DNA from: an uncultured Bacteroidia bacterium | Lineage (GTDB): Bacteria > Bacteroidota > Bacteroidia > Bacteroidales > UBA932 | Assembly: GCA_902785825.1 (NCBI GenBank) | Contig: CACZZZ010000002.1 | Span: 1 to 64,000 of the forward strand | Direction: 5' to 3' | DNA length: 64,000 nucleotides | Part shown: positions 43,885 to 51,393 of the stretch, piece after piece | How the letters are laid out: each line of letters opens with the position of its first letter | How positions within the stretch are numbered: position 1 is the stretch's first letter | Made by a program: the position numbers and the translations under genes | The notes under the pieces: generated by a model | What the model was told of the DNA's origin: nothing | What the model saw: the letters and a program-made list of their open reading frames with translations, nothing else | Database searches by the model: none

Positions 43885-44791
43885 TTATTATCCTCACGAG
43901 CTTCCCGGGGATAAAATACCTGATATACCACAGAATCTTGGTCATAAAGTATCTGCCCCATTCCAATGCCATGTCAATCCGAAAGCCCTTCGAAGATGGC
44001 CGCTTCCGGAACATGAAGACCTCCCTGCGGTACACCCACTTTTTGATCGTGGCTTTTGTCCCGAAATGGACAATATAAGAGTCCTTGTATATCCCTGGAT
44101 AATCCGAGAACTCACAAAACAGATTCCCGGTCCTTATGTCGAGATCCAAATCCTTTATCAAAGGATAGTACGCGATGACTCCCCTCCAAGGCCTTACCGG
44201 GGTGAATCCATGAACCGAGCATGCCAGTGTCACGATCTGCTCGTCAGAAACGGTCCTCGGGAACAGCTTGAATTTGAAATCCGCGTACCTCTCTTTAATA
44301 AAAGAGCAAGTGTCGGAGAATGCCTTGATGTCATTCCCGTTATTCCGCACATAGTATATTCCTCCCTGGCAGGTTAAATTATCATGGATCTTATCCTTGA
44401 AGACCCCCAGATCATCCCTCGTCCACCACATTTCCTCCGGATGCGTATCTCCCAATAAACCGAAGTCCGGGCTGCCCTTGAAGATATCCCAGAGGCCATT
44501 AAGATCCTTGTACGCCAAACAATCGGCATCAATGAATATGGTCTCGTCGAACGGAGAGAGATCAATAACGCGCAATTTATCGACGAAAGAGCAAGCTGGA
44601 TTGTCCATGACAATCACCTGGTCGAAATCTTCCGTCCATTTGTTATGCCGGTCACAGATAATCGCGAAGGGCAAAGGGTTTGGAGAGTGATACCTGTATG
44701 AGGCCAACAGATTATTGGCGAGGACATAATACCAGTCCTTGCCGGTAGCTACCGTGACAAAACCTCGAGCGACATTTGTATTCGGGATCAT
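43850..44791 (-). CDS. GT8-like nucleotide-sugar transferase
   Basis: 313 residues from ATG 44791, overlapping the upstream GT2 stop by ATGA. FVTVATGKDWYYVLANNLLASYRYHSP opens a GT-A fold; FDETIFIDADCLAYKDLNGLWDIF carries the DxD; CQGGIYYVRNNG and VSDEQIVTLAC follow. Order and motifs fit GT8-related, retaining galactosyl- or glucosyltransferases, but the match is not close enough to name a substrate. Cytosolic. Confidence 0.75.
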   Translation of the reverse strand: MIPNTNVARGFVTVATGKDWYYVLANNLLASYRYHSPNPLPFAIICDRHNKWTEDFDQVIVMDNPACSFVDKLRVIDLSPFDETIFIDADCLAYKDLNGLWDIFKGSPDFGLLGDTHPEEMWWTRDDLGVFKDKIHDNLTCQGGIYYVRNNGNDIKAFSDTCSFIKERYADFKFKLFPRTVSDEQIVTLACSVHGFTPVRPWRGVIAYYPLIKDLDLDIRTGNLFCEFSDYPGIYKDSYIVHFGTKATIKKWVYRREVFMFRKRPSSKGFRIDMALEWGRYFMTKILWYIRYFIPGKLVRIINEKVGGVGKVH

Positions 44792-45810
44792 ATCCACCAG
44801 GAACCATTGAGGATATCGGTCACCAGGGGGTGTCTTTTCTCCCTGATCAATTTGACTACGAACTTCTCGTTAGGGACGGCCCCGAAACGGGAGAGGAAAG
44901 TCTCCAAATCAGGAGAAGAGACAAACGCTTTCATAAAGAAAACATCAATAGGCCAATACAGCTGAGGTGCCGCGAGCACATCCGGTTCCACATCAATAAA
45001 GAACCGCCTAAGAAAGTTGAACCTTTCCTCGTCACGGACAGCCAGGTCCTTCAGGACGTAAAAGCGCTTTGCGGCCTCCGGTGGGATTCCCCGCCTTCTG
45101 AGCTCATCCAAGAATATCCTGAAATTCTGGAAATGCCTGAACGCCGCATCCTTCTGCCTGACCAGGGATCCTTCCCTCTGGTAATAGTGGTAGAATGGCC
45201 CGTTGAAAATATAGCTCTTGTCCTGCAGTATCTCCGCGAGTGAGGTGAAATAGTTATCTTCCACCCCTCCTTTCAGGAGCGGAGAACGGATGTCATTGGC
45301 TTTAAGGTAGTTCAATCTATACAGACGACTCCACACGACCGGAAAAAAAGATGATTGGACCACTACCGGATTGTAGTAACCCGCCTCCTCGTGTACAAAG
45401 CCGAAACGTCCGCAATGGCGACGCTTGGAAGGATCATCATACTCCAGGTACCAGTTACCGTTGATTACCACATCTTGTCCTGTCCGCTCAGCCCGGACGA
45501 ACATCTCTTCCAGGTAATCTGGGTCGATCCAGTCGTCTGAATCCATGAAATAGAGATATTTCCCTGTCGCCTGATCAATAGCGAGGTTTCTCGCATAAGG
45601 GACACCATGATTCTCCGTCAAAGTCACAACCCGGATCCTGGAATCCTGAGAAGCGTGCTTACGCAATATCGCAGGTGTGTCATCCACAGACCCGTCATCG
45701 ACGCAGATGATCTCCAGGTCTTGGAAAGACTGGCTTCTTACAGAATCCAAGCAGCGGTCCAGCCACTTGTCCGTATTGTAAACCGGTACTACAACAGAGA
45801 TCGATGGCAT
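44788..45810 (-). CDS. Family 2 glycosyltransferase
   Basis: 340 residues: ISVVVPVYNTDKWLDRCLDSV, CVDDGSVDDTPAILRKHA, YLYFMDSDDWIDPDYLEEM and GGVEDNYFTSLAEIL. The first 300 residues are strikingly like those of the GT2 fusion at 47394-49322 (same ENHGVPYARNLAID, same GVPYARN and DSDDW contexts), but the C-terminal DGxHR domain is absent. It follows the PqqD-like gene by 6 nt. Confidence 0.92.
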   Translation of the reverse strand: MPSISVVVPVYNTDKWLDRCLDSVRSQSFQDLEIICVDDGSVDDTPAILRKHASQDSRIRVVTLTENHGVPYARNLAIDQATGKYLYFMDSDDWIDPDYLEEMFVRAERTGQDVVINGNWYLEYDDPSKRRHCGRFGFVHEEAGYYNPVVVQSSFFPVVWSRLYRLNYLKANDIRSPLLKGGVEDNYFTSLAEILQDKSYIFNGPFYHYYQREGSLVRQKDAAFRHFQNFRIFLDELRRRGIPPEAAKRFYVLKDLAVRDEERFNFLRRFFIDVEPDVLAAPQLYWPIDVFFMKAFVSSPDLETFLSRFGAVPNEKFVVKLIREKRHPLVTDILNGSWWI

Positions 45811-45816
45811 AAGAAT

Positions 45817-46239
45817 CTACTCTGGTTTCCAACCTTCATCCACGTCAACCTCATGAATAGGATCCGCGAACAAAAGCTCCTGAACGTCCTGATATTCAGT
45901 ACAGAGCGGGATGAAATCATCTTCCTTGGCCACAGCGGGATCTAACACCGCCGGCCTGGAAGAGGTCCCCTCGCCGGGTACCATGATCTCATATTCAACC
46001 AAAGACGCGATGAATGCCTCAAAGCTTGTCTCAAAGTTTTCGGGGACTCCCGGCAACTGAAGAGCGGCGGAAAGGACATCAGCGGTAGATGATCCCTCCT
46101 GGAGATTCTCGTATATCGATGTCCCGAAACTGTTCATACCATAGTAAATACCGGTAGCGGAATTTATGACTATAGCTGTCCCGTCCGTCACATCAGCGAA
46201 CATCTTAGCGTCATTTAGTTGGTAATTACGTGATTCCAT
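45817..46239 (-). CDS. PqqD-like peptide chaperone with acidic C-terminal tail
   Basis: 140 residues. Residues 1-92 fit the small winged-helix PqqD/RRE fold (VTDGTAIVINSATGIYYGMNSFGTSIYENL... FIASLVEYEIMV), the domain that binds leader peptides in RiPP pathways. Residues 93-140 are a tail rich in Asp/Glu and Pro ending DPIHEVDVDEGWKPE, too long for PqqD alone. No separate precursor-peptide gene fits in the gaps around it. The neighbour is an HPr-kinase-like protein; such HprK-related/PqqD-related pairs are known from exopolysaccharide loci and lasso-peptide clusters. Its substrate is unknown; the tail itself is a candidate. Confidence 0.78.
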   Translation of the reverse strand: MESRNYQLNDAKMFADVTDGTAIVINSATGIYYGMNSFGTSIYENLQEGSSTADVLSAALQLPGVPENFETSFEAFIASLVEYEIMVPGEGTSSRPAVLDPAVAKEDDFIPLCTEYQDVQELLFADPIHEVDVDEGWKPE

Positions 46240-46258
46240 ATCGTAAGTCTATTTTTCT

Positions 46259-47371
46259 CTATCGTTTCAACGAAAGCGTCAAAGCCTTCAAACAATCAAC
46301 ATTTCCCAGTATGTCCGGACACAGCGATATCTTGTAGCAATCGAGCCCGGACAACATCTTAATGGTCTTAAGGATAAAATCCTTGTCCTTCTGTCCTCCT
46401 CTAAACCCATTAAAGCCCATCTGGGAGACTGTCGAATGCGCGATCTGGACGACTGTCTTCCCCTTCTCAGCCTGCGAGCACTTGGTAACTTCCGGAACGG
46501 TGGCATCGGGGTTTATCTCCGGGAAAAGGAGGGCCTTTACCGGATAGTTCCTATTGAAGCGATCCGCAAAGGCGGATATATCAAAAATATATTTTCCTTT
46601 CCACGGGCTGACACCAAGGAATCTTGCCCGATCAAGATCATCATACATCCTTTCATACATCTCCGGAGACAATGTGATGAAAGAATATATCGGGGATGCG
46701 CTTAATCCATCGCCTTCTTCCCGCAAGATAAGATAGTCATCGGAGACATAATCGAAGCCTTTCAGCATCGCTTGGACAGAAAGGGTTGATTTGCCACCAC
46801 CACCTCTGGCGCACATCAGGACACCAGTCCCCTCAAGACCGACACAAGCGCCATGGACAAAAGAATATGAAGGCTGGTTGAGAATATGGAAGAATGACTG
46901 GAACATCGCGTGGCCTTCTTTGAACCAATTTGAAGGGCCAAGTCCGTCCAATCCGTAAAAATATTCATTCCCGAAAGAGTAATGGACGCCGCAATCACCC
47001 TCCGTGTCTATTGAAGCCATGCATCGCATATCCCCATCTGACCCGCGGTAATATATTTCATGCCATTTGGTGCCGTCACTCTCAAACTCAGATCTGTTGA
47101 TTCCAAGCACTCTGGGTATGAAATCGGCCATGCCGGTCTCTCTCCAAATCCAAATCGTGGCGTCAGGACATGATATCGGGGAAGTAAGGCTCAATGACAA
47201 CTCTCTTTTGACGATGCTCGCATACCCGGGATAAAAAGACAGTACCCGGACTGTCTTGATGTCACCGAGATTGACGAACAACTCTTCGACCGAAGGATTG
47301 TTCTTCACTATATATTTTTTCAAGGCCTCCGTGACGCGATTAGCCACAGATTCCTTCAGACTAATGAGCAT
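46259..47371 (-). CDS. HPr-kinase-like (HprK-related) protein
   Basis: 370 residues. The C-terminal half matches the HprK fold: SFVHGACVGLEGTGVLMC, the P-loop ARGGGGKST (about 188-196), and the acidic FDYVSDDYLIL (about 207-216). The histidine before the P-loop and the Asp pair correspond to HprK catalytic residues. The N-terminal 150 residues are unlike HprK and look beta-rich. It is probably an ATP-dependent kinase acting on a peptide or small-molecule hydroxyl rather than on HPr, since no PTS genes are present. It lies 19 nt upstream of the PqqD-like gene. Confidence 0.82.
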   Translation of the reverse strand: MLISLKESVANRVTEALKKYIVKNNPSVEELFVNLGDIKTVRVLSFYPGYASIVKRELSLSLTSPISCPDATIWIWRETGMADFIPRVLGINRSEFESDGTKWHEIYYRGSDGDMRCMASIDTEGDCGVHYSFGNEYFYGLDGLGPSNWFKEGHAMFQSFFHILNQPSYSFVHGACVGLEGTGVLMCARGGGGKSTLSVQAMLKGFDYVSDDYLILREEGDGLSASPIYSFITLSPEMYERMYDDLDRARFLGVSPWKGKYIFDISAFADRFNRNYPVKALLFPEINPDATVPEVTKCSQAEKGKTVVQIAHSTVSQMGFNGFRGGQKDKDFILKTIKMLSGLDCYKISLCPDILGNVDCLKALTLSLKR

Positions 47372-47393
47372 CTGATTTACCAGCTAACAATAC

Positions 47394-49322
47394 TTACGCG
47401 AAGTTAATAATTTTGGTTATAAATCTGAACTTTCCTTTGGCCTTCTTTCTTATAACTGAAAGCAGGTGTTTCACCAATAGAATTGTCCAACGCGTTTCCG
47501 TGCTGACGTGGTCAAAAAGATTCTCCAAGGGCTCGGCCAGACGGCACATCAAACCACCACCGAGATACCACTCCCTACGCCCTTTCCACGTCAACAGAAG
47601 ATCCGACACCCTCTTAACTTCAAGAGCATCTTCTATAACCTGACAATCAACATTTTCCGCCACCTGCCCGGATCCTGAGCAAAAGACAAACCTGACCCTT
47701 GTCCGGCCTTTCTTATTCACCGGTCCTGGAGAGAGTCTCCCCCTGAGTTTCGAATATGAGGCAGGCCCGAGGTTGAATTCGCGGGAATACAGGATGCCAT
47801 ATCCAGAATAATGATCATCAGACTTTCCGCGGGACCAGAAACAAATGATTTTAGGGTTCTTGATCCATTCAATGCCTTCCCTGGCTGATAGATCCTGGAC
47901 AAGGCTGGACATTCCATTGACATAGCATCTGGAGTAATCATTCTGGGCTTTATCCGCTGACGCCAACTTGAATACGGAGACTTCCCTGCCGTAGTATGAC
48001 GCGGCGGCGACAATATGGGAGCCGTCCAAAGGAACTGGCCATTCGCCCACAGGAATGCGGTAGTCTTTTGGGGAAGTTGTTCCCCTCATATTCTCCAATA
48101 AATTCTCAAACTCAGCGGCATCCCTGTCCAACGCCCTCTTTCCGCGTCTCAAGCCATGCCTGGCGCTCTTATTCACATAAGATCTGTCAATCTCCCGGAA
48201 AAGACGCTTGCCAAATCGCGGCATGCTCTCCTTGTTTTTGATATACAGGAGAAGAGAGAAGATGTCGAAACGAAGCGGAGACAACAACTCCCTCGCGGAA
48301 AGTCTTTTGAGTTTGGACGACGGTATCCTGTCCATGATCCCGGTCATCCTGCCCGTTTCCCACACCACGGTGCTTCTGTGTGCGAATCCGGATGGATAAC
48401 GGGATTGGAACGCGCTGTGGTCCGGGCAATCAAGGACGATCTCCAACGAACGGAAATCCAGATACATATACAGTCCGAGCGCCTCAAACATGTCGGATTC
48501 CGCCTCGGAGAAATAGGATCGCATAGCGTTAAAAGCGACCTCGTCTATTTCAGTCAGCTGCGGAATCACGTAAAAACGTTTGGCCGCGCCAGGAGCGATG
48601 TTCCTTTCCCTGAGTTCCTTCAGAAGAGCCTCGAAGGCGCGGGTGTAGTTCAAAGCCAGATTCTTTTGCCTGGAAAGCGACCCGGGTCTTTGATAATAAT
48701 GGTAATAAGGGCCGGCGAAAACATACCTTTCAGGTTGAAGGACCTCGGCAAGTGAAGTGAAGCAATTGTCGTCAACTCCTCCTTTCACTTGAGGAGAGCG
48801 GATATTATTCTCCCGCAAATAACTCAACCTGTACAGCCTCGCCCACACGACAGGAAAGAAGGAAGTCTGTATCAAGACCGTAGAGAAATATGTCGGCTCC
48901 TTGACATCAAACTGTGGATAAATGTCCGCGCTTTTTTTCACACTATTCCCGTAGTCAAACAGCCAATTGCTGTTAATCACGATGTCCTGCCCTGACGCGA
49001 CAGCGTGGTGGTACATTTTCTCAAGGTAATCCAGGTCCAGCCAGTCATCCGAGTCCATATAATAGAGATACTCCCCCTTGGCCTCGTCGATCGCGAGATT
49101 CCTCGCGTATGGCACCCCATGATTCTCGGGAAGCGTGATAATTCTTATACGGTCGTCCTCCTCCGCATGATGACGGAGAATATCCGGAGTCCCGTCCGTC
49201 GAGCCGTCATCAATACACAGGATTTCCAGATCCTTGAACGTCTGCTTTTGTACAGAATCCAGGCATCGCCCTATATATTGTTCAGTATTATAAACTGGAA
49301 TTACAACCGAAACCGCGATCAT
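47394..49322 (-). CDS. Family 2 glycosyltransferase fused to DGxHR domain
   Basis: 642 residues. About 1-330 is a GT2 (VSVVIPVYNTEQYIGRCLDSV, CIDDGSTDGTPDIL, YLYYMDSDDWLDLDYLEKM). About 390-640 is a second domain with PLDGSHIVAAASYYGREV, NGMSSLVQDLSAREGIEW, YSREFNLG and LLLTWKGRREWYLGGGL. This second part is the same domain as the whole of the protein at 29562-30509. The DG.H pattern recalls ParB-like catalytic or nucleotide-binding folds, but the residue after His is Ile rather than Arg in this copy. It lies 11 nt after the Wzm-like permease. Confidence 0.85.
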   Translation of the reverse strand: MIAVSVVIPVYNTEQYIGRCLDSVQKQTFKDLEILCIDDGSTDGTPDILRHHAEEDDRIRIITLPENHGVPYARNLAIDEAKGEYLYYMDSDDWLDLDYLEKMYHHAVASGQDIVINSNWLFDYGNSVKKSADIYPQFDVKEPTYFSTVLIQTSFFPVVWARLYRLSYLRENNIRSPQVKGGVDDNCFTSLAEVLQPERYVFAGPYYHYYQRPGSLSRQKNLALNYTRAFEALLKELRERNIAPGAAKRFYVIPQLTEIDEVAFNAMRSYFSEAESDMFEALGLYMYLDFRSLEIVLDCPDHSAFQSRYPSGFAHRSTVVWETGRMTGIMDRIPSSKLKRLSARELLSPLRFDIFSLLLYIKNKESMPRFGKRLFREIDRSYVNKSARHGLRRGKRALDRDAAEFENLLENMRGTTSPKDYRIPVGEWPVPLDGSHIVAAASYYGREVSVFKLASADKAQNDYSRCYVNGMSSLVQDLSAREGIEWIKNPKIICFWSRGKSDDHYSGYGILYSREFNLGPASYSKLRGRLSPGPVNKKGRTRVRFVFCSGSGQVAENVDCQVIEDALEVKRVSDLLLTWKGRREWYLGGGLMCRLAEPLENLFDHVSTETRWTILLVKHLLSVIRKKAKGKFRFITKIINFA

Positions 49323-49333
49323 AGAAGGATAAG

Positions 49334-50176
49334 TTACACAGTGTCCATGAAATGACGTTCAACACGGTTGAAAATGATTATGGAAACGAAGAGCATCACA
49401 ATCATGAATATGAAACTGTACAGGAGGCCGCCCCAGGAAAGTGAACCGCTTCCCAAAACCCCGTACTTGAAAGCCTCAAAGATCGGGGTCAACGGATTGA
49501 GTTTCAGGGCCCAACCGTACTTCTCGCCAGCGACGCTAAGTGGATAGATGACCGGGGTAGCGTACATAAGGAGCTGAAGTCCAAAGCTTACCAGATGTCT
49601 CAGGTCGCGATACTTTGAGGTGAGGGAAGACACGATCAGACCCCATGACATCGCATGGAAAGCGAGCATGAAAACCAGCACCGGGAAAAGCAAGGCCGCT
49701 GAATTAATGGAAACCGCCCCGCCGATAGAGACATAATAAATGTAAACCGTAATGAACAGCAGGAGCTGGATCAGCATCTTTATCAGGTTGGATGTCAGCG
49801 CCGCGAGCGGCACTACAAGCCGAGGGAAATATACCTTCCCGAATATTCCGGCATTGGCGGTGAAAGTGTCAGAAGATCCGTTGAAACAAGAGCTGAAGTA
49901 ATTCCAAAGCGTGATACCTGAAAGGTAGAAAAGCGGCTGCGGAATCCCGTCGGTCGAGATCCCGGCAAGCCCGCCGAACACAAACATGTACATTATGGTC
50001 GTGAAGATCGGCTGAATGAAAAACCAAAGCGGTCCGAGGATCGTCTGCTTGTAAACCGTGACAATGTCACGCTTGATATACATGTACCACAGGTCACGAT
50101 ACCGCCAGATGCCTTTCAGGTCAACATCCAGAAGCCGTTTCTCCGGTTTAATGACAAGAGTCCAATCCTTTTCCAT
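49334..50176 (-). CDS. Wzm-type ABC-2 polysaccharide export permease
   Basis: 280 residues. An amphipathic N-terminus (LKGIWRYRDLWYMYIKRDIVTVYKQTILGPLWFFIQP) typical of Wzm/RfbD/TagG proteins is followed by six membrane spans and SKYRDLRHLVSFGLQLLMYATPVIYPLS. It would export lipid-linked polysaccharide, but the ATPase partner (Wzt/TagH), normally adjacent, is not in this window. It starts 2 nt after the lyase stop. Confidence 0.92.
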   Translation of the reverse strand: MEKDWTLVIKPEKRLLDVDLKGIWRYRDLWYMYIKRDIVTVYKQTILGPLWFFIQPIFTTIMYMFVFGGLAGISTDGIPQPLFYLSGITLWNYFSSCFNGSSDTFTANAGIFGKVYFPRLVVPLAALTSNLIKMLIQLLLFITVYIYYVSIGGAVSINSAALLFPVLVFMLAFHAMSWGLIVSSLTSKYRDLRHLVSFGLQLLMYATPVIYPLSVAGEKYGWALKLNPLTPIFEAFKYGVLGSGSLSWGGLLYSFIFMIVMLFVSIIIFNRVERHFMDTV

Positions 50177-50178
50177 AA

Positions 50179-51201
50179 CTAAATGATATCCCTCAAAGCA
50201 AGCACATTCTCTTCCTTCGTCGCCCAGCTTGTGACGAAACGGACAGCGATCCTATCCTCATCCACAGGGCACCAGTCCTCAAACCTCACTTTGTCATGCA
50301 GCTCAGCCGCCCGGGAACGGGTCATGATGAAAAACTGCTGGTTGGTCGGAGAGTCAATAAAGGTCTCATAGCCTTTTTCCTGGAATATACTTTTCAGAAG
50401 CGAGGCCAACTCATCGGCTCGCCGGGCGATTTTGAAATACAACCCGTCGGTGAACAAGGTGTCGAACTGAAGTCCCAGCATCCTTCCCTTGGCCATCAAA
50501 GCCCCATGCTGCTTGACAGTCGTGAAAAAATGGGCCGGAGCTCCATGGGTGAAAACCACAGCCTCGCCGAACAATGCCCCGACTTTCGTGCCTCCGACGT
50601 AAAAAACATCGCACAGTGAAGCGAATTCCTTGATATCCACATCGTTCCGGTCACTCATGAGGCCATATCCCAGTCTGGCTCCGTCAATAAAAAGAGGGAG
50701 GGAATATTTCCGGCACACCGAATGGAGCGCCTGAAGCTCTTTCTTTGTGTAGATTGTGCCGAACTCCGTCGGGAAAGAGATATAGACCATTCCGGGAATA
50801 ACCATGTGCTCATAGGTCCCGTCAGCGTAGAACGCCTCAAGGTAAGCGTCCAGCTCACCAGCGTCCATCTTTCCGCCATGGTCCGGGAGGGTGAGGACCT
50901 TGTGGCCCGTATATTCGACAGCCCCGCTCTCATGGACTCCGATATGGCCTGTTCCCACAGCGATAACTCCTTGATAATCCCTAAGAAGGGATGCAATAAC
51001 CGTTGAATTGGTCTGAGTACCCCCGACAAGGAAATACACATCTGCTTCCGGAACTCCGAAAGCCTCCTTTATCTTGGCCTTGGCGCTATCGCAATAATGG
51101 TCCAGCCCGTATCCAGGAGTCTGCTCGAGGTTGGTCTCAGCCAGGCGGCGGATGATATTCTCATGCGCGCCCTCAGTATAATCGCTTTCGAATGAAATCA
51201 T
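50179..51201 (-). CDS. Threonine aldolase-like PLP enzyme (beta-eliminating lyase family)
   Basis: 340 residues. FESDYTEGAHENIIRRL at the N-terminus, FIDGARLGYGL and FYVGGTKVGALFGEAVV with the PLP Lys identify the low-specificity L-threonine aldolase group of fold-type I, which splits threonine or allo-threonine to glycine and acetaldehyde. First gene of the polysaccharide run. Whether it supplies glycine or another product for the glycan or only shares the promoter is not clear; similar enzymes also occur as housekeeping genes. Confidence 0.88.
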   Translation of the reverse strand: MISFESDYTEGAHENIIRRLAETNLEQTPGYGLDHYCDSAKAKIKEAFGVPEADVYFLVGGTQTNSTVIASLLRDYQGVIAVGTGHIGVHESGAVEYTGHKVLTLPDHGGKMDAGELDAYLEAFYADGTYEHMVIPGMVYISFPTEFGTIYTKKELQALHSVCRKYSLPLFIDGARLGYGLMSDRNDVDIKEFASLCDVFYVGGTKVGALFGEAVVFTHGAPAHFFTTVKQHGALMAKGRMLGLQFDTLFTDGLYFKIARRADELASLLKSIFQEKGYETFIDSPTNQQFFIMTRSRAAELHDKVRFEDWCPVDEDRIAVRFVTSWATKEENVLALRDII

Positions 51202-51220
51202 GATGTACCCGGTATTAAGT

Positions 51221-51243
51221 GCGTATTTATTTACGCGAATATA
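51221..51243 (-). promoter_or_regulatory. Candidate promoter of the polysaccharide operon with small palindrome
   Basis: TATATTCG (51243-51236), one base off TAnnTTTG, lies 34 nt before the first ATG. It touches the palindrome GCGTA-tttatt-TACGC (51221-51236), placed at the predicted start point, where a regulator could bind. No -33 element is clear. Confidence 0.45.
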
Positions 51244-51263
51244 ACTATTTTAATGGAACGGGA

Positions 51264-51288
51264 GTTATCAACAGCCCATGTTGATAAC
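51264..51288. promoter_or_regulatory. Perfect 10-bp inverted repeat in the divergent intergenic region
   Basis: GTTATCAACA and TGTTGATAAC separated by 5 nt, followed on the plus strand by TTTTC. It lies 22 bp upstream of the polysaccharide promoter box and 105 nt before the lipoprotein ATG. It could be an operator shared by both genes or, in a plus transcript, a terminator or attenuator hairpin. Confidence 0.5.
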
Positions 51289-51393
51289 TTTTCGGGCCTC
51301 CTAAGCCGACCTTGCTTGCTCCTCTCGGACTTTCTACCTAATTTAGCATGTTTTGAAACGATAAATGACATCAAATATTTTAAAATCAAACTC

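Noticed and set aside
45817..46259. A separate RiPP precursor gene beside the PqqD-like gene
   Set aside because: The gaps on both sides are 19 and 6 nt, and no start codon with a plausible leader-core frame fits. Only the C-terminal tail of the PqqD-like protein remains as a candidate.
51264..51288. Invertible capsule promoter
   Set aside because: The repeat arms are separated by only 5 bp, there is no promoter between them and no invertase gene nearby.
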